Source: Apoda limacodes (taxonomy: Eukaryota > Arthropoda > Insecta > Lepidoptera > Limacodidae). From it: a stretch of DNA of 64,000 nucleotides. Below are positions 23,121-35,311 of the stretch, piece by piece. The stretch is from NCBI GenBank assembly GCA_946406115.1, contig OX291557.1:16524501-16588500 (forward strand). The letters run 5' to 3'. The translations under genes and the position numbers were made by a program. Each line of letters opens with the position of its first letter. Position 1 is the first letter of the stretch. Below the pieces are notes generated by a model. It had not been told where the DNA came from. It made no database searches and saw only the letters and a program-made list of their open reading frames with translations.

Positions 23121-23703
23121 TGGTAAAGTGCGTGCCAAACTCGCGAATCCAACGGCGGCAGACTACAAATTTTTAGAATCTAAGAATGTTTGTTACGGTG
23201 ATGGCATAACCAAACGAGTGAAGTTTTCAAGAATTTGATTAATTTTGTTACAGTCCTGAGTACACTTTTTGACGTGAAAAAATATATGTTATATATATAT
23301 GTTCAAACCTTAAGTGAATTTTAAGTGATTTTATAATAATTTGCCTATTGAAACAAATAGAAAAAAAAAATTACACTGTTTTTGGGCTTAAATTGATTGA
23401 AAAACCAAGAGTGATATTATCTTCAATCTTATTACATTAAATATATATTAATATGACCAAGTGAATTTGCTAATTTCATACTTATATGTTCATAAATATT
23501 TGAATTTTTACCGACAAAAACCTTAAGGCCTTAAGGTTTTTGTCTCAGATCTAAAATTCTGTGATGACACGCGATGTTTTATGTGATATTTTATTAACTC
23601 CCGCAGAACAAGGTCTAACAATTATGCAATTTGGTAGGTACCTAGATAAAAATTGATGACCCAAAACTTTTCTGACTAAGCCATTATCTGCGAATTATTG
23701 TTT
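23121..23703. other. AT-rich spacer
   Basis: Contains a small inverted repeat around ccttaaggccttaagg (23521-23536) and no gene. Confidence 0.4.
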
Positions 23704-23803
23704 GATATGATGCCCACGGGTATTCTTGCCATATCACATCGGTCTTTATGATCGAAATGATCACGCACAGTGCTATTTCAAAAAAAAATCCTACCACGAA
23801 AAG
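23704..23803 (+). pseudogene. Family J LINE, short decayed fragment
   Basis: gatatgatgcccacgggta followed closely by gaaatgatcacgcacagtgc and a diverged ttcaaaaaaaaatcctacc correspond to 44230-44350 of the long element, with about 30 bases deleted between. Confidence 0.6.
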
Positions 23804-24189
23804 CAAGTGGATTAAGCTTTCCATCTATCTATCTATGGGCAGCGTTATAAAAACTTGTAATTAGAGTTTTGAAGAGGCGTAATAGCGAGAGTATCTACCT
23901 ACCCCTACTATCAAGCGTCTATATATACGGTAACTATTTGACATTAGGCGGGCTATACACTTGTTTACTGGCAAACAAGCAAACGGTCTGCTTGTCATAG
24001 TAATTTAAAAACAATTATCAGATTTTGATAAAAGCAACGCAAAGCACTAAAGTTAACTTGCGTTCAAAATGAATCAAATCAAGTTATAAATTACATTTGA
24101 GAAACATTTTGTAAAACTTAATATTTTACAAATATGTAATCTTAAGTAGGTACTACCTTCGGAATAAGCTTTGCTTGTTTTTTTTCAAA

Positions 24190-24275
24190 CGATTCCATCT
24201 ATTGCCAGGTCGCTTTAGTGCTGCTTAATAACGACATCTATTGTCGAGTAGCTTTAGTGTTGCAGTGTCGGTAAA
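24190..24275. repeat. Diverged direct duplication of about 30 bp
   Basis: ccatctattgccaggtcgct and acatctattgtcgagtagct, each followed by ttagtg.tgc, are two diverged copies about 40 bases apart. Confidence 0.6.
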
Positions 24276-24424
24276 AAAATAGTATTACTACTCGCCAACA
24301 GATTTCAGGAAGAGTCATATTCTTCAGTTTACTATTAATGAATCCTAGCTAAATCGATTTATTGCCCCCGGGTGTATTAAATTTCATGAAAAGCGTTCGA
24401 ACCGTTTCCGAGATTCAGATTATA

Positions 24425-24625
24425 CATCTACATATATAAAAATTACGTGTCACGTTGTTTGTCCGCGATGGACTCCTAAACTACTGAACCGATTTTGATC
24501 AAACTTCGTAACTATCTGTTATTTGATCCAACTTAAAAGATAGGATAGCTTACATCTCAATTTATAGTTGCAATATTTTTTTATTGCAAATTATTTGTCT
24601 ATTATCTGTTAGCTCCAAACGACGA
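24425..24625. repeat. Dispersed repeat, possibly Helitron-related
   Basis: The block cgtgtcacgttgtttgtccg with cctaaactactgaaccgatt is of a type often found in lepidopteran Helitron-like repeats (from memory). Its ttatctgttagctccaaacg end recurs with one change at about 25282. No Rep/helicase coding sequence is present. Confidence 0.35.
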
Positions 24626-24984
24626 ACCTTCCAATCTTCTCCTCTTATATTTTGTTCCTTTACTACACACATTGTAACTAGTATAATCGAAGTTTTATTG
24701 GAGTTGCTTGAGTGTGTCATGCTCTCTCAAAGTGTCTCTGCGGTGGTGGCGTGTGTGTTGGGTCGTTACGTTCCCTAAAACATGGTTGAGCGAAGCGATG
24801 GCTGATTCATGTGTCATACTCGTGAACGGGTGCCGCCTGTGGAGGCTGGTCTGCTCTTGCATACTTCTTTGTATTCTTAGTATTTAGTCTTACTTTTTTG
24901 TTTTGTTTATTAATACTGTAAGACATTGATTATTTCTTAGATACTTTTCTATGTTGTGCTTGTGCTTTATATTTCATGTTTTTT

Positions 24985-25222
24985 TTATGTTTGTAATGGA
25001 AAGTGTCCTTTTATGATAGGGAGGGCATTTTCCAATATTTTAATTGGACGCTGTAAGAGAAAGGGAGAAAAGAAATGCCCTTGCTGAGTTTCTTGCCGGT
25101 TCTTCTCAGTACAAGGTCTCCCGCCCTGTAGACTTACGAACCGATGGCGTAGTGACATTCATAAGTGCTCAATTATTGTAGCCAAACTGAATAAATTAAA
25201 TTGAATTTGAATTTGAATTTGA
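24985..25222 (+). mobile_element. LINE 3' end with TTGAA-type tail
   Basis: A 3' UTR-like sequence (tgcccttgctgagtttcttg, ccggttcttctcagtac, gaaccgatggcg) ends in aataaattaaattgaatttg followed by two more gaattt units. This tail is typical of a lepidopteran non-LTR retrotransposon. The 5' limit is uncertain and may reach back to about 24660. No RT reading frame remains. Confidence 0.6.
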
Positions 25223-25390
25223 TTCTTTAATAGATGGCGCTATGTTAAAAATACAAAAGTTTCACATAACCACCACGTGTCACAATTATCTTTTAGCTCC
25301 AAACGATTCTTACAGATGGCGATATCTGTTAACTGCATTGATAGATAGATGGTGCTATGTTAAAAATATAAACGACTGCACCGAATTGGA
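25223..25390. repeat. Repeat pieces around 'agatggcgctatg'
   Basis: tagatggcgctatgttaaaa (25234) and tagatggtgctatgttaaaa (25346) are near-identical direct repeats about 110 bases apart, with a second copy of the agctccaaacga motif between. This looks like a rearranged or tandem non-autonomous element. Confidence 0.5.
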
Positions 25391-25434
25391 TAATTTATGT
25401 TGTGTTTATTATTGTTAGGGCAAGGTTTATATGA

Positions 25435-25565
25435 TATAAAAAAGGGTCAAGTGGGAGTCGGACCCGCGCACTACTGGTTAACCTATTGTAATGAAATTTT
25501 GGTAAATGGTTGTGGCCACCGCCGGGGAAGGTTTATTAATATATATATATATATATATATACAAG
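25435..25565 (+). repeat. Family R fragment and (TA)n microsatellite
   Basis: gggtcaagtgggagtcggac resembles the family R head at 22704. A (TA)n run occupies about 25538-25561. Confidence 0.5.
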
Positions 25566-25959
25566 AATTGCTCGTTTTAAGGTATTAGATTAATATAAGA
25601 CAGTGTGACGATACGACTTGACTTGAATGAATGAAACTATGCAATTTAAATTAAAATGTATTTTTTATATTTATATGATATCCCTTCCATTAATTTAATT
25701 AATATGTACATATATATATTATTTTCTAACTAAAAAAAACTTTCTAACGCTATATATTTTAGATTCAAGTATAGAAAAAAAGCTAAAATGCATCCTAACT
25801 TGGTCTTAATTACGTCTAAATTTTATTTTTATTTTATCAAATCGCACGACTAAGCTATAATAGTATATAGCTTATTCGTGTGATTTGGTCCGCGTGAACA
25901 TTGCAAGAAATGAAATCTTTTAACTGTTTGTAGGTTTTCCTACAAAAATATCTGAAGTG
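25566..25959. other. AT-rich spacer
   Basis: Nothing recognised. Confidence 0.45.
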
Positions 25960-26125
25960 TCATACAGTTTCATCCCCAATTTTGCCTTCTGGAGAGTTGA
26001 TCTTCCAAAATAAGTAAAACACTTCAGTCTATTTTTTTTATCTAAAGACGAAATACCAATTTACATGAATTCAGCTTTAAAAATGTTGGATTTCCACAAG
26101 AACTTCTAATCTTTTCCAATCTGTG
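25960..26125 (+). repeat. Dispersed repeat family D, copy 1
   Basis: cacttcagtctatttttttt-like sequence, aataccaatttacatgaatt and cagctttaaaaatgttggat correspond to the first half of the repeats at 34975-35260 and 39785-40050. The tcagtcag tail is missing here; the next element, a family T SINE, begins directly after. Confidence 0.5.
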
Positions 26126-26131
26126 CTCGAT

Positions 26132-26398
26132 TCCTCGCAGCCTAGTTGGTAGTGTGGCCAGTTACTGTGCAGATGGTGTGGGTTCGATTTCCGCACTGGA
26201 CAAACACTTATGTCATAATATAAACATTTGTGTTTCGCTTGAGTCTGGGTGTAATTATGTTTGTATTTACAAAAAAAAAGTAATATTTATGTATTTGTAT
26301 CCGTTATCTGGTGCTCATAACACAAGCTTTACTTACTTTGGGGCCAGACGGCGTTGTGAGTAATGTACAAAATATTTATTATTATTATTATTATTAAT
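26132..26398 (+). mobile_element. tRNA-derived SINE, family T, copy 4
   Basis: Head cctcgcagcctagttggtag, intact B box ggttcgatttcc, body with gagtctgggtgtaatt and gtatccgttatctgg, end ggccagacggcgttgtgag, and an (ATT)n tail. The adjacent family D repeat ends where the head begins. A 69-codon frame inside is incidental. Confidence 0.85.
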
Positions 26399-27234
26399 TA
26401 ACAGTACAGCATAGACCTCTGTGTAAAATTTACAAGTCTCTACCATTTAGTCAGTCAGTTTACCCTTTTATATACCTATAAAGATAGATAATATGATTAC
26501 AGTGGAATTGTGTAAACAACAAATGTAGGTACTACAATTTAACGCAGTCGCTTTCGAAAGCAAGTTACTAGGTACACTGTCCAACTCGAATTAAACGGTC
26601 TTAAACACAATTGAATTACTCGAATTTTCTCTTCGACTTTCCGAGAACAAAAGCGTTATTAAATACGTAATTATTCACATTTACTTGGCGTGCAAGGTTT
26701 TAATTTAGTTTCGAGGGAACGTCCGATTTAATTCTAGCTGAACTAATTGCTGGCGTGAGTTTAAATAATTTTGTTTACTGCTTTTAAAATGATCCCACCC
26801 ACTTGCACCATGCATTTTACTTCTAATTGAGACAATTAAGATGTTTCAAATTTATCTTAGAATGCCTAGGTTATGCCCAGAAAATTGGATTAGATTTTAT
26901 AGAAATTATTTAGTTACAAAGTTCCACCGATATAACCGATAACGTCAATGAGGGAAGACTTAGATGAGATGACATGAAAAATACTCCTTAAAACAGTGCT
27001 CAACATCAATACCAGACTCCGAGCAAGAGGTAGACCACCATCATTCTGATGATGCACTGTCAATAGAGATCTTAAGATGTAAAAAATTCCAGCACCGTTG
27101 ACACCTCAAGATGGACGCACAAAAACGTCCAACCCCCAAAAAAGGAACAAGAAGAAGAGGAAACAGGAATTGTAGAAAAATTAACTGTACTTTTAACAAT
27201 AACCTGGATATTATTTACACCGATTGTGTTAAGC
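26399..27234. other. Spacer, no recognised gene
   Basis: A complex, TAAT-rich part (about 26560-26800) might be regulatory. From about 26940 a LINE-like tone (for example agagcaagaggtagaccacc read loosely) precedes the RTE-type tail at 27235, but no frame is convincing. The frame 27111-27392 is Lys/Arg-rich at first and not recognised. Confidence 0.3.
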
Positions 27235-27300
27235 GTTTCATCGTCGTCGATGTCATCTCAGCCGGAAGACGACCTCTGTTGGGAGTAGGCCTCTCTCATA
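27235..27300 (-). repeat. RTE-like 3'-terminal fragment
   Basis: catctcagccggaagacgac followed by ctgttgggagtaggcctctc is the reverse complement of the end seen in RTE-like elements (compare aggccttcagcagtgg at 33571). Only the extreme 3' end remains. Confidence 0.55.
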
Positions 27301-28742
27301 TTATTATGTCTCCACAACTAAGTTATATTATAGTTACTTGTTACTTTCGTATTATTTTAACGTATTTTTATTTTTCTGACGCTCATAACTGAGGATTACC
27401 TAGCTTGAGATCCAGAGGTAACTTAACAAAACAACTTGTTATTAGATTTAAGAAATTGCTTTTTACCGCTAAAATTTATTGTGTTTGATATGATACTAAG
27501 TAGTTTTTGTTCTTCTTAACCGAAAGGCGTTCACTGTTAAACGTACGCCTTCCCAATATGTTTCCAAAACTATATTACTTACCCTAATTATGTATTTTCT
27601 TTATCAACTTTAAAGGTAGCATTTAAAACAACAACTAATAGGGGCGCGACATGAATATTGAACTTCGTAGTACTTATGTATTTTTGCTGTAAGGCACGGT
27701 TGGTGAACTCTTCTCAAACATTTACACATATGTAGTAGGTAAAGTTAGTATTATAAATAGTTACCTATTCTTATTATTCGATTACCATATCGTTTCCACT
27801 ACAGTTTCACGTTCCTTTTTTTGACAATTATCAGCATCTTGTTTTACTTATGTCATCCGCTAAACTTAAGTCTCCCCAATATTTTCTACTACGTAAGATC
27901 CTAAGTTGCAATACGAATACATAATCAGCAAGGTCAACTAACGGGGTCTAACTAAAATGGTGATTGTTTTTAAGTGGACTTAAAATTGCAGTTAGATTGA
28001 ATTGATTGAATTGCCTTGCACTACGCTTTCCAGACGGTATTCGATATCATTATTAGTATATTAGTATATAATCTGTGTCATTACTTGCGAGCACGTTAGT
28101 TTCTCAACGATTTCAGAAGAACGAAAAAAATAAAGCTAATGTTACACATGCAAGCAAGAATCATCAATTAAAATGCTATAGTATAAGCAAACACAAACTG
28201 TCATTGAAGTCAAAACTATTATTTTCACAATACGTAGGGATTATACCTATGTAATCTAAATTTTTTGACAGAATAATGATTTCAATCGTAATTCTGTCCG
28301 CAATCTGCGTACAAAAACTGTGTTTTAGAAACTTTAATAGTCCGTTAGTTGGCTGTTAAAATGACTCATTTTACGATCCTTGGGTCACAAATTTCTTTAG
28401 TTAGAATTTAGCTGAGTCGCATACTAATTAAACACGGGTACCTACAAGGAAATAACAATGTGCCATCTGTTAGTTACGCTCGTTTATGTGTTTTTCAATG
28501 TGAATATTAATTGCGTACTCATTTTTACGAGGATAAAAAAACAGGTGGGTTGATTTTAGGTTTCTGAATTATTAGTAAGCGGATCTTTGTTGTCGTGACA
28601 CATATGTAGTCTGTAGCTAACATTTTTATAAATGGCAAACGAGAAAATGTTCTTCGCATCGCAATAATTGCAATAAGCGTGTCAATAATCCTAAATAATT
28701 GGTTTGTAACATTTTTAAAATATGTTTTGTACAAAGAGGCAA
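27301..28742. other. AT-rich spacer
   Basis: No gene or repeat identified in about 1.4 kb. Confidence 0.45.
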
Positions 28743-29027
28743 CCCTCGCAGCCTAATTGGTACTGTGGCCGGCTGCTATGCAGACGGTGTAGGTTCGATT
28801 CCCACACTAGACAATCATTAATGTGATAAACATTTGTGAGTCAATCTGGGTGTATTTATGTATGATATGTATGTATTATCTATCTATCTATATATATATT
28901 TACAAAAAAAAGAAGGTAATTATATGTATTTTTATCCGTTGTCTGCTATCCATAGCACAAGCTTTGCTTACTTTGGGGCCAGACGGCGCTGTGTGTAATG
29001 TCCAAAAATATTTGTTTATTTATTAAT
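28743..29027 (+). mobile_element. tRNA-derived SINE, family T, copy 5
   Basis: Head ccctcgcagcctaattggta, B box ggttcgattccc intact, body with caatctgggtgtatttat and a (TATC)n/(TA)n expansion at about 28877-28900, end ggccagacggcgctgtgtgt with a TTTA-type tail. It is the copy whose RNA polymerase III boxes look best preserved. Confidence 0.85.
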
Positions 29028-30007
29028 ATCTTATGGCAGCGCAGGTTAAACGTAAGGAGAACGCGCACGCCAGACAAACGCTAGTGTGAACATGGCCTTA
29101 TTCAACACATAAAACATAAAATAAGTATTAATAAACAAGATCATAATATCAATTAAATGACACATTGAGTTTTTCTAGTTTGCTAAAGATCACAAAAAAT
29201 TGCTGTAGCATTTTGATTGGTTGTCGCGTAAAGATATTGCTTTCCATTACCTATTGCCCAGAGTGTATCGTCTAAATATAGATATTTTTGCATTGCAAAT
29301 CTAGTAAAAATGTTCCAAAACACTTATACTAGCATTAATTGTAAACATATTAGTACAAATAAGCATATAATAAGCGAAGGAACACGAGCTTTCCATTTGT
29401 ATTCCATTTAAATTAAATATTGTTTTTATAATTCGAATAATTTGCTAATAACTGTCTGAAATATTAATTGGATAGTCAATTTACAATATTTTAAAATGTT
29501 TTCACAGTTCACAAAACAATTTTAACTATTCGCATTTAGAATACCATACAAAGATAAACGATCATTTAAGTCAAATAAATTGTAATTCTTGTTTAATTTG
29601 AAATTATTTATTGGAATACATACGTATTTTGCTCTTAAAAATGTCAGATGGCATTGAGTTCCTTAATTTAACGTCACTAAAATCAGTCACAGATTGACTT
29701 TTTTTCTAGTTTTGTGGTGTTTTTAAAATTGGAAATGATATAAAATTGTAATGGCTTAACATGGATTAAAATTATAATGGGTTAACCCACAAATGTTATT
29801 CCACCTGGCTTATGAAATTTCCATTAAGAAGACTACAATTTTATATATATATATATACTACTTCAATATTATATATTTTTTTTTTATGGTAGCTCTTCAA
29901 GGCAATATAAAAATAAGTCGTATTGTTACCGCTACAGATACAATTTATGACGGGAACGTGATACCTAAATAGCAAAAATAAAGATATTTTTTTTATAGGT
30001 ACCTACT
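29028..30007. other. AT-rich spacer
   Basis: No gene. A less AT-rich stretch at 29035-29095 (aggagaacgcgcacgccaga) is unexplained, and there is a (TA)n run at 29842-29858. Confidence 0.4.
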
Positions 30008-30470
30008 AGACAATAATGCGGCAGATCAGTTGGCAAAGAGAGGATCGGGCACTAAAATAATGGGACCTGAACCAATCGTACCGATACCATTTACACATCT
30101 CAAAACGTGGTTATGTGACAGAACCTTCCAACAACACAACAAACAGAGGGCAGAACAAACGGACTGCACACAAACCAAGAATGTTCTTACATCCTTGGAC
30201 GCAAATCTGTCACACAAGCGGTTACAATTTGTAGGAATAACCTACGCTACATAGTTGGCATAATAACAGGTCACTGCCCGCTGAACACTTTTTCAATATC
30301 GGCGTTACCGACAGTCTACCGACCTTCTCACGTGGTTCTACATTGCAAAAGCGTGAGCGACTAACGGACAAAGCTTCTTAAGAATCCACAAACCATGAGA
30401 GAGGCGCTGAATAACATCAGATGCCCCCTTGATTTCTGGAGGGAGCTGGGATGGTATGAGTAACCAATGA
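30008..30470 (+). pseudogene. LINE fragment: end of RNase H domain and C-terminus
   Basis: The first frame reads NNAADQLAKRGSGTKIMGPEP, which fits the last conserved block of the RNase H domain of non-LTR elements that carry one. A +1-type shift near 30235 leads to YIVGIITGHCPLNTFFNIG, the segment that normally precedes the C-terminal zinc knuckle. A further shift near 30380 leads to REALNNIRCPLDFWRELGWY. The RT domain is absent. This is a lineage distinct from the others in the window, and dead. Confidence 0.7.
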
Positions 30471-30709
30471 CATGAATCAGTTATCTACGTACAATAGCCC
30501 TATTATGAGGCTCAGTGCGAAAAACATAAGTCCAACTAACTCACTGAGTACCTACTTAAGAGAAGAAAAATATAGTATGTGTGCTGCATTCTTGTTTACG
30601 TTACGAACATAATGTATTAATATTTCAAGGAATCATATAGCTTATAAGACGGAGAATGACATAGGCAGGGTACACTTTATTTCAGAAAATTTAAAAGTGG
30701 TCGCAGGAA
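30471..30709. other. Spacer
   Basis: Nothing recognised. Confidence 0.4.
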
Positions 30710-30870
30710 TAACCGAATCTCACGTGGATAAATTAAAGTTTTAGCTATAGCAAACTTTTTTACTATGATCAAAAAGTTACAACGCCAATAAATACATACT
30801 ATTAGACTTTTCCAGCGGCGTCGCCCGCCCTAACTTCGGTTATCGGCGTGGAACTCTTTAAGGTTGCAGT
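30710..30870. repeat. Family U pieces in head-to-head inversion
   Basis: The left half (ctatagcaaacttttttact, then caaaaagttacaacgcc) has the minus-strand orientation of family U. The right half (gtcgcccgccctaacttcgg, then ttatcggcgtggaactc) has the plus-strand orientation. The two halves meet near 30800. Confidence 0.5.
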
Positions 30871-31514
30871 CTTGCAGTGAACGACATATAATTTTAGTGA
30901 TGATGACAGTTTTATACAAATAACACACACAATAATAAACTAATAATTTTTTTTTTTTTTTTTTACATCACAGAACACTTCTAGTTTTCCATTTTTTAAA
31001 TATAGTTTACTTTCAGTCGCAATTTAGTAAAAAAAACAGTATCGTTTTGATCAAAATAACGTAAAATTGGAACAATTTGCCTTAAAAGGTTAAAGTTAAA
31101 TTTGTGCTGAGTGCTTTTCGTAATAAACTTGTGTTTTCCTAATTAAAATGCTTTAATTGTTTCTTATTATCCTAAAATATAACCCATAATAATCCTATAC
31201 CCTAAAATCATTTATTTACAAAACTTACCTAGTTTTAAAATGCTTTTATCAATTAATTATTATTCAATATTCATATTGAAATTTCTAAAATAGTGATAAA
31301 ATAATGTTAATGTACCAACTCATATAGTGCTATAAGATCTTATCTTAGAATCTTAATGTGTTTATAATTTATCCTTAAATAGAACAGTTGTCACTTCCTA
31401 TTATTTTAAATTAATTGCTACCTATCAACTTTCAAATCTAATTCTAGACTTTTTTAGACAATCTAGTTGTATGTAACCTATGTTACAATTATATAATTAA
31501 CGTTCCGTTTATAA
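30871..31514. other. AT-rich spacer
   Basis: No gene; a T17-type run lies at about 30948-30964. Confidence 0.45.
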
Positions 31515-31795
31515 TATAATTTTACTTTAAATTTTGGTTATCGTCGTGGGATTTCTACGACAAGTCCTTGATTATATATAGCATGTAATAGTTGTTGCTA
31601 TATTTCTTCTGCGTGTTATTTGTCGATAGTTATTCCTGTGGAAATTCTGATTTATCCCGAATAAAAGGCAGCCTGTTCCTTTCTCCGCCCCTTAAACCAT
31701 CTCCGTACCAAAAATCAGCGCAATCGGTTTCTCCGCTTTAACTAACAGCAAACAAACAGACTTTCTATTAGTTAGGAATATAAAAATCAAAGTTA
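31515..31795 (+). repeat. Family U-like repeat
   Basis: Starts ttggttatcgtcgtgggatt, has the middle block tagttattcctgtggaaatt, then aaatcagcgcaatcggtttc and aacaaacagactttctatta. The order is that of family U but diverged, probably another subfamily. Confidence 0.55.
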
Positions 31796-33404
31796 TAATC
31801 AAATCATAGTTTAAAAATCAAATGGAGTTAAAATAAAAAATAAATTATTCAGTTGTTGATTTAACAAAAATTACATAAAAAAGGGAAAACTCAGCCATTC
31901 TACAGAGCAAATCGATGGCGACGATTTGGAATGTCCTCAAGATAAAATAACACGACCATAAATACCAGAAATATGTTATACTGTACATTACTAGTGTTTA
32001 TCATTTATCAACCAACTATTATCAAAAACATAATTTTGTAATGCACTTTTAAAAAAAAATTTCGACCTAGTCAAGTACCATATATGCAGTTATTTGTTGG
32101 GCAGCGGGTCGCAAAGCCCATATAAATCATGGCACCCAACGTAGTGCGTTCCTGATGAAACTCATTTGTGTAGATGTATAAAAACTAAACAGTTGGATGT
32201 TTTGACCCCTTGTTTAGTGTACCGTACGTATAAACAAAAAACGGAACCCTTACAGGATTACTGTTGTATGTGTCTGTCCGTTTGTCACCGCCAATTTACC
32301 AAATTTACAAGACCGATTTGGTTAAAATTTGGTATACATATGGATTTTGGAATTCAAATATGGACGTGTAACGTAAATAAATAAATTTTGAATATAGTTA
32401 GTTAGTTAGGTTAGTTTTGGGCGGCAAATCAGGAAATTAAAAAAACAAGATTTTACAAACTAAAACAAACATATGAAAGGAAAGTGCTTGTTTTGAGGGT
32501 TCCAAATATATATGTATTTATATTGTTTATTGTATTAATAAAGTAGATAGTAGTAAACCATTGCCTCCCCCTTCCTCTATCTCCGATACTACCTACTGAA
32601 TAAGCCTATTTTTTAATACAGAAAATGCTATACTAATGGTAAAATAACATGGTAAAATTCTATCAATGTTGATGCACAAGATTGGTGTGGTGTCACGCAA
32701 CCCTTAGTGTGTGACTCCAATTTGCGGGACGGGGCTGCAGATGGATGGGCGGGTTTGATACTCCTAATTTAGTAGAGTAATCTCTGCTGAAAAGATAAAA
32801 TTCATGCAAATAACTACCTTGTAAAAGGCATCAAACGATTTGTAATTGAAAATGAATTATTTAGAACATCAACTAAACTGCTATTACATAAAATTCTTCA
32901 TAATTGCATAAGAATGCCGTGTTTATAAACCAGTAGATTATATACGTACGTATACATAGATACGACGAAATTTTAAAGTAACTCCTTTTCGCCATGATTA
33001 CAAAACATTAAAGAAAGGTATAAATTGTTGTAACTTATGCTTAATTAATGTGTCTAAAAAGTCGTTAACTTCCATTAAAATTCTACTGGCTTCTTTAACT
33101 CCATCATTGGCAGCTACTGTACGTCTCCGAAATTGAATATTAACAGGTGCCTCATGGGAATCGGTTAAAATCTTAAATGTTAATCCAAGCATTAAGGGTC
33201 TGCGACTCTCACATAAATTACTGTCGTGGTTTCTTATTGTTCTGTGATGTTATATTACCAATTGAGTTTAAACACAAATCTTACAAAAAAATAAGTTTAC
33301 CAACTCTATATTTTTTAACATGCCCATATATACTTTTGATTACTTCATTACAATATGATGATAAAATATAATTACTGCGGAATATAACAATAGACCAGTC
33401 TTTA
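31796..33404. other. Spacer with a family R fragment
   Basis: A family R fragment lies at about 32240-32345 (aaaaaacggaacccttacag, then gtctgtccgtttgtca). The 72-codon frame across it is incidental. The rest, including frames at 32998-33192 and 33177-33371, shows no recognisable gene. Confidence 0.4.
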
Positions 33405-33595
33405 TAGGCTGAAATAGCAGTGGGCTGGTCACGTCTGTCGGAGAATCGATGGCCGATGGAGCATACGTGTCCTAGAGTGGAGACGAAGTACGGGATGGCA
33501 TAGCATGGGCCGCCCACCAGCCCGGTTGTAAGCGGTACGCAGAGGTCTGTCAAAAATGGCACGCAATGTAGGCCTTCAGCAGTGGAATGATGATT
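33405..33595 (+). pseudogene. RTE-like LINE 3' end
   Basis: ggctgaaatagcagtgggct, gtcctagagtggagacgaag, gggccgcccaccagcccgg and taggccttcagcagtggaat follow the order of the C-terminal coding region of RTE-like elements (the LKWQWAGH / VLEWRPR / GRPPTRW region) and the 3' terminus. Frameshifts destroy the frame. The minus-strand frame at 33281-33562 is a shadow. Confidence 0.65.
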
Positions 33596-33852
33596 TAACG
33601 TTAAGACCTAATTGTTATTAAGTATAAGTACTTCTTGTTAGTTCTATCAATGTTGCATTTTTGCAATTCATTCGTATTAATATTCTACTCCAAAACGTCA
33701 TTGTGTCACAAACAATGGATGGAAACGTTTGTTACACTTCGAATTCTAACACAGTCTTAAAAACGGATTGCAAATTTATTTTACTTATTTAATAAAATAC
33801 TAAATACTAGTAATAATTGAATACCTTATTATTCTGATTATTTATTATTAGA

Positions 33853-34163
33853 TCTGCTCCGCCCGCCCTAAATTTAGTTATTGGCGTGGAATTCCTACGT
33901 CAACTCCTTACTTATACTAATAAAGTTTGGTATAGCAAGCTAAAGTTAAAGTTCGTTTAAATTTGGTTATAGTTATTTCCGCGGGAACTTTTAAATTTTT
34001 TGGCTCAAAATTAGACTATGTCCTATTCCAGGACCTAACCTATATGTGTGCGCCAAGTTTCATCCCGATCCGTTCAGTGCGAAGTTGAACCGTGATTCAG
34101 TAACAAACATCCAAATAACTATAACTTTTACATTTATCATATTAGTAGTAGTAGGATTTTAAA
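33853..34163 (+). repeat. Family U repeat, most complete copy
   Basis: Runs from gctccgcccgccctaaattt and tggcgtggaattcctac through gtatagcaagctaaagttaa, tatgtcctattccagg, gtttcatcccgatccgttca and gattcagtaacaaacatcc to tatcatattagtagtagtag. It is the best reference for the family in this window. It has no ORF and may be the 3' part of a LINE. Confidence 0.7.
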
Positions 34164-34974
34164 CTATGTAAAGACGAAAATTTGAAGATATAACAGGTAA
34201 ATTCGAGTAGTTAATCCATTTGCTCATAATTATAAGTGCGTTTTGTTTTTTACGGCTGCGTACGCTTTGTTTGCGACCCGAATGCGTAATGAGTTAGGGT
34301 TTCCAAGTATATATTGAGTTGGCACTTATCGGGCGTGCCATCTCACTGTTACACTACGAAAATACCACTTTAAATGCAACTCAGTGTAATCCTATAATTA
34401 ACTTAAATGTAGCCTGTAGACTATAGGTTACATGGACTAAATGTGTGAGGGAAATGTATTTTCGAAGCCGAAAATTTCTCATGTTGAATCGTTGCTGTTG
34501 TGGCACGCCCGTTGAATTATAGGGTTGTGATTTATTTAGAGAGTTTTGCTATTAAAGACTTTTGTTTGAGCTAAAACAATGAAGTTTAATTCAGTGAATT
34601 TTGGCAGATAGCTTCTCTATTTAATAGGTACTGGGTAGAAATGACGAAAACGTAAATTATTAGGTATATCAGTCCGTCAGTTTCAATGCCAATGGCACTG
34701 TGATTGCTATTGCTACAATAATATTAATTGTTTTATGTTTTAGTTTTTAATGATTCTTTTTTTTTGGTTGCTTTTTTTATTTAAAAATATTTAAATTGAA
34801 ATTTCAAATCAGTATAAAAATCGAATTCTGGATATTGTTATTTTTTCATAAAATTTAAATAAAACAATAACTACTGTGCTTTATAATTGTTTTTCCTTTC
34901 TATCGTAACTGAGTATTTAGTTCATATCATTTCATTAAAACAAGCGTATTTTTATACACAGTATATACCCTGCC
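34164..34974. other. AT-rich spacer
   Basis: No gene recognised. Confidence 0.45.
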
Positions 34975-35260
34975 TACTTTACTCCATAGTAAAGGTGAAA
35001 CACGTCATTCTTAATTTTAATCAAAAAGTCAAATACCAATTTTATTGTATTTAACTTTAAAAATATCAGATTTTTATACTTGCTTTGTACCTCTATTTCA
35101 ACCCTTAGGGAATGAATTTCGCAAAATCTTTTCTTAGTAAAGCCTTTTGCTATAAACAAAACATATATTAAAAATCTTAAATGTCTAACATATGTATAAG
35201 CAGATTAGGCTATGCATTAATGATTCAGTCAGTCCTGTTAGTCAGTCAGTCAGGACTACA
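34975..35260 (+). repeat. Dispersed repeat family D, copy 2
   Basis: gtgaaacacgtcattcttaa, caaataccaattttattgta, gcaaaatcttttcttagtaa and the tail with gattcagtcagtcctgttag then tcagtcagtcagg correspond to 39785-40050 in the same order. The 61-codon minus-strand frame is a shadow. Confidence 0.6.
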
Positions 35261-35311
35261 TAGACATAGATAACTGGACAACGCATTTATTAGCCAGCCA
35301 GCAATAAAAAT

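Noticed and set aside
32395..32412. ttagttaggttag as TTAGG telomeric repeats
   Set aside because: Irregular and only three units long.
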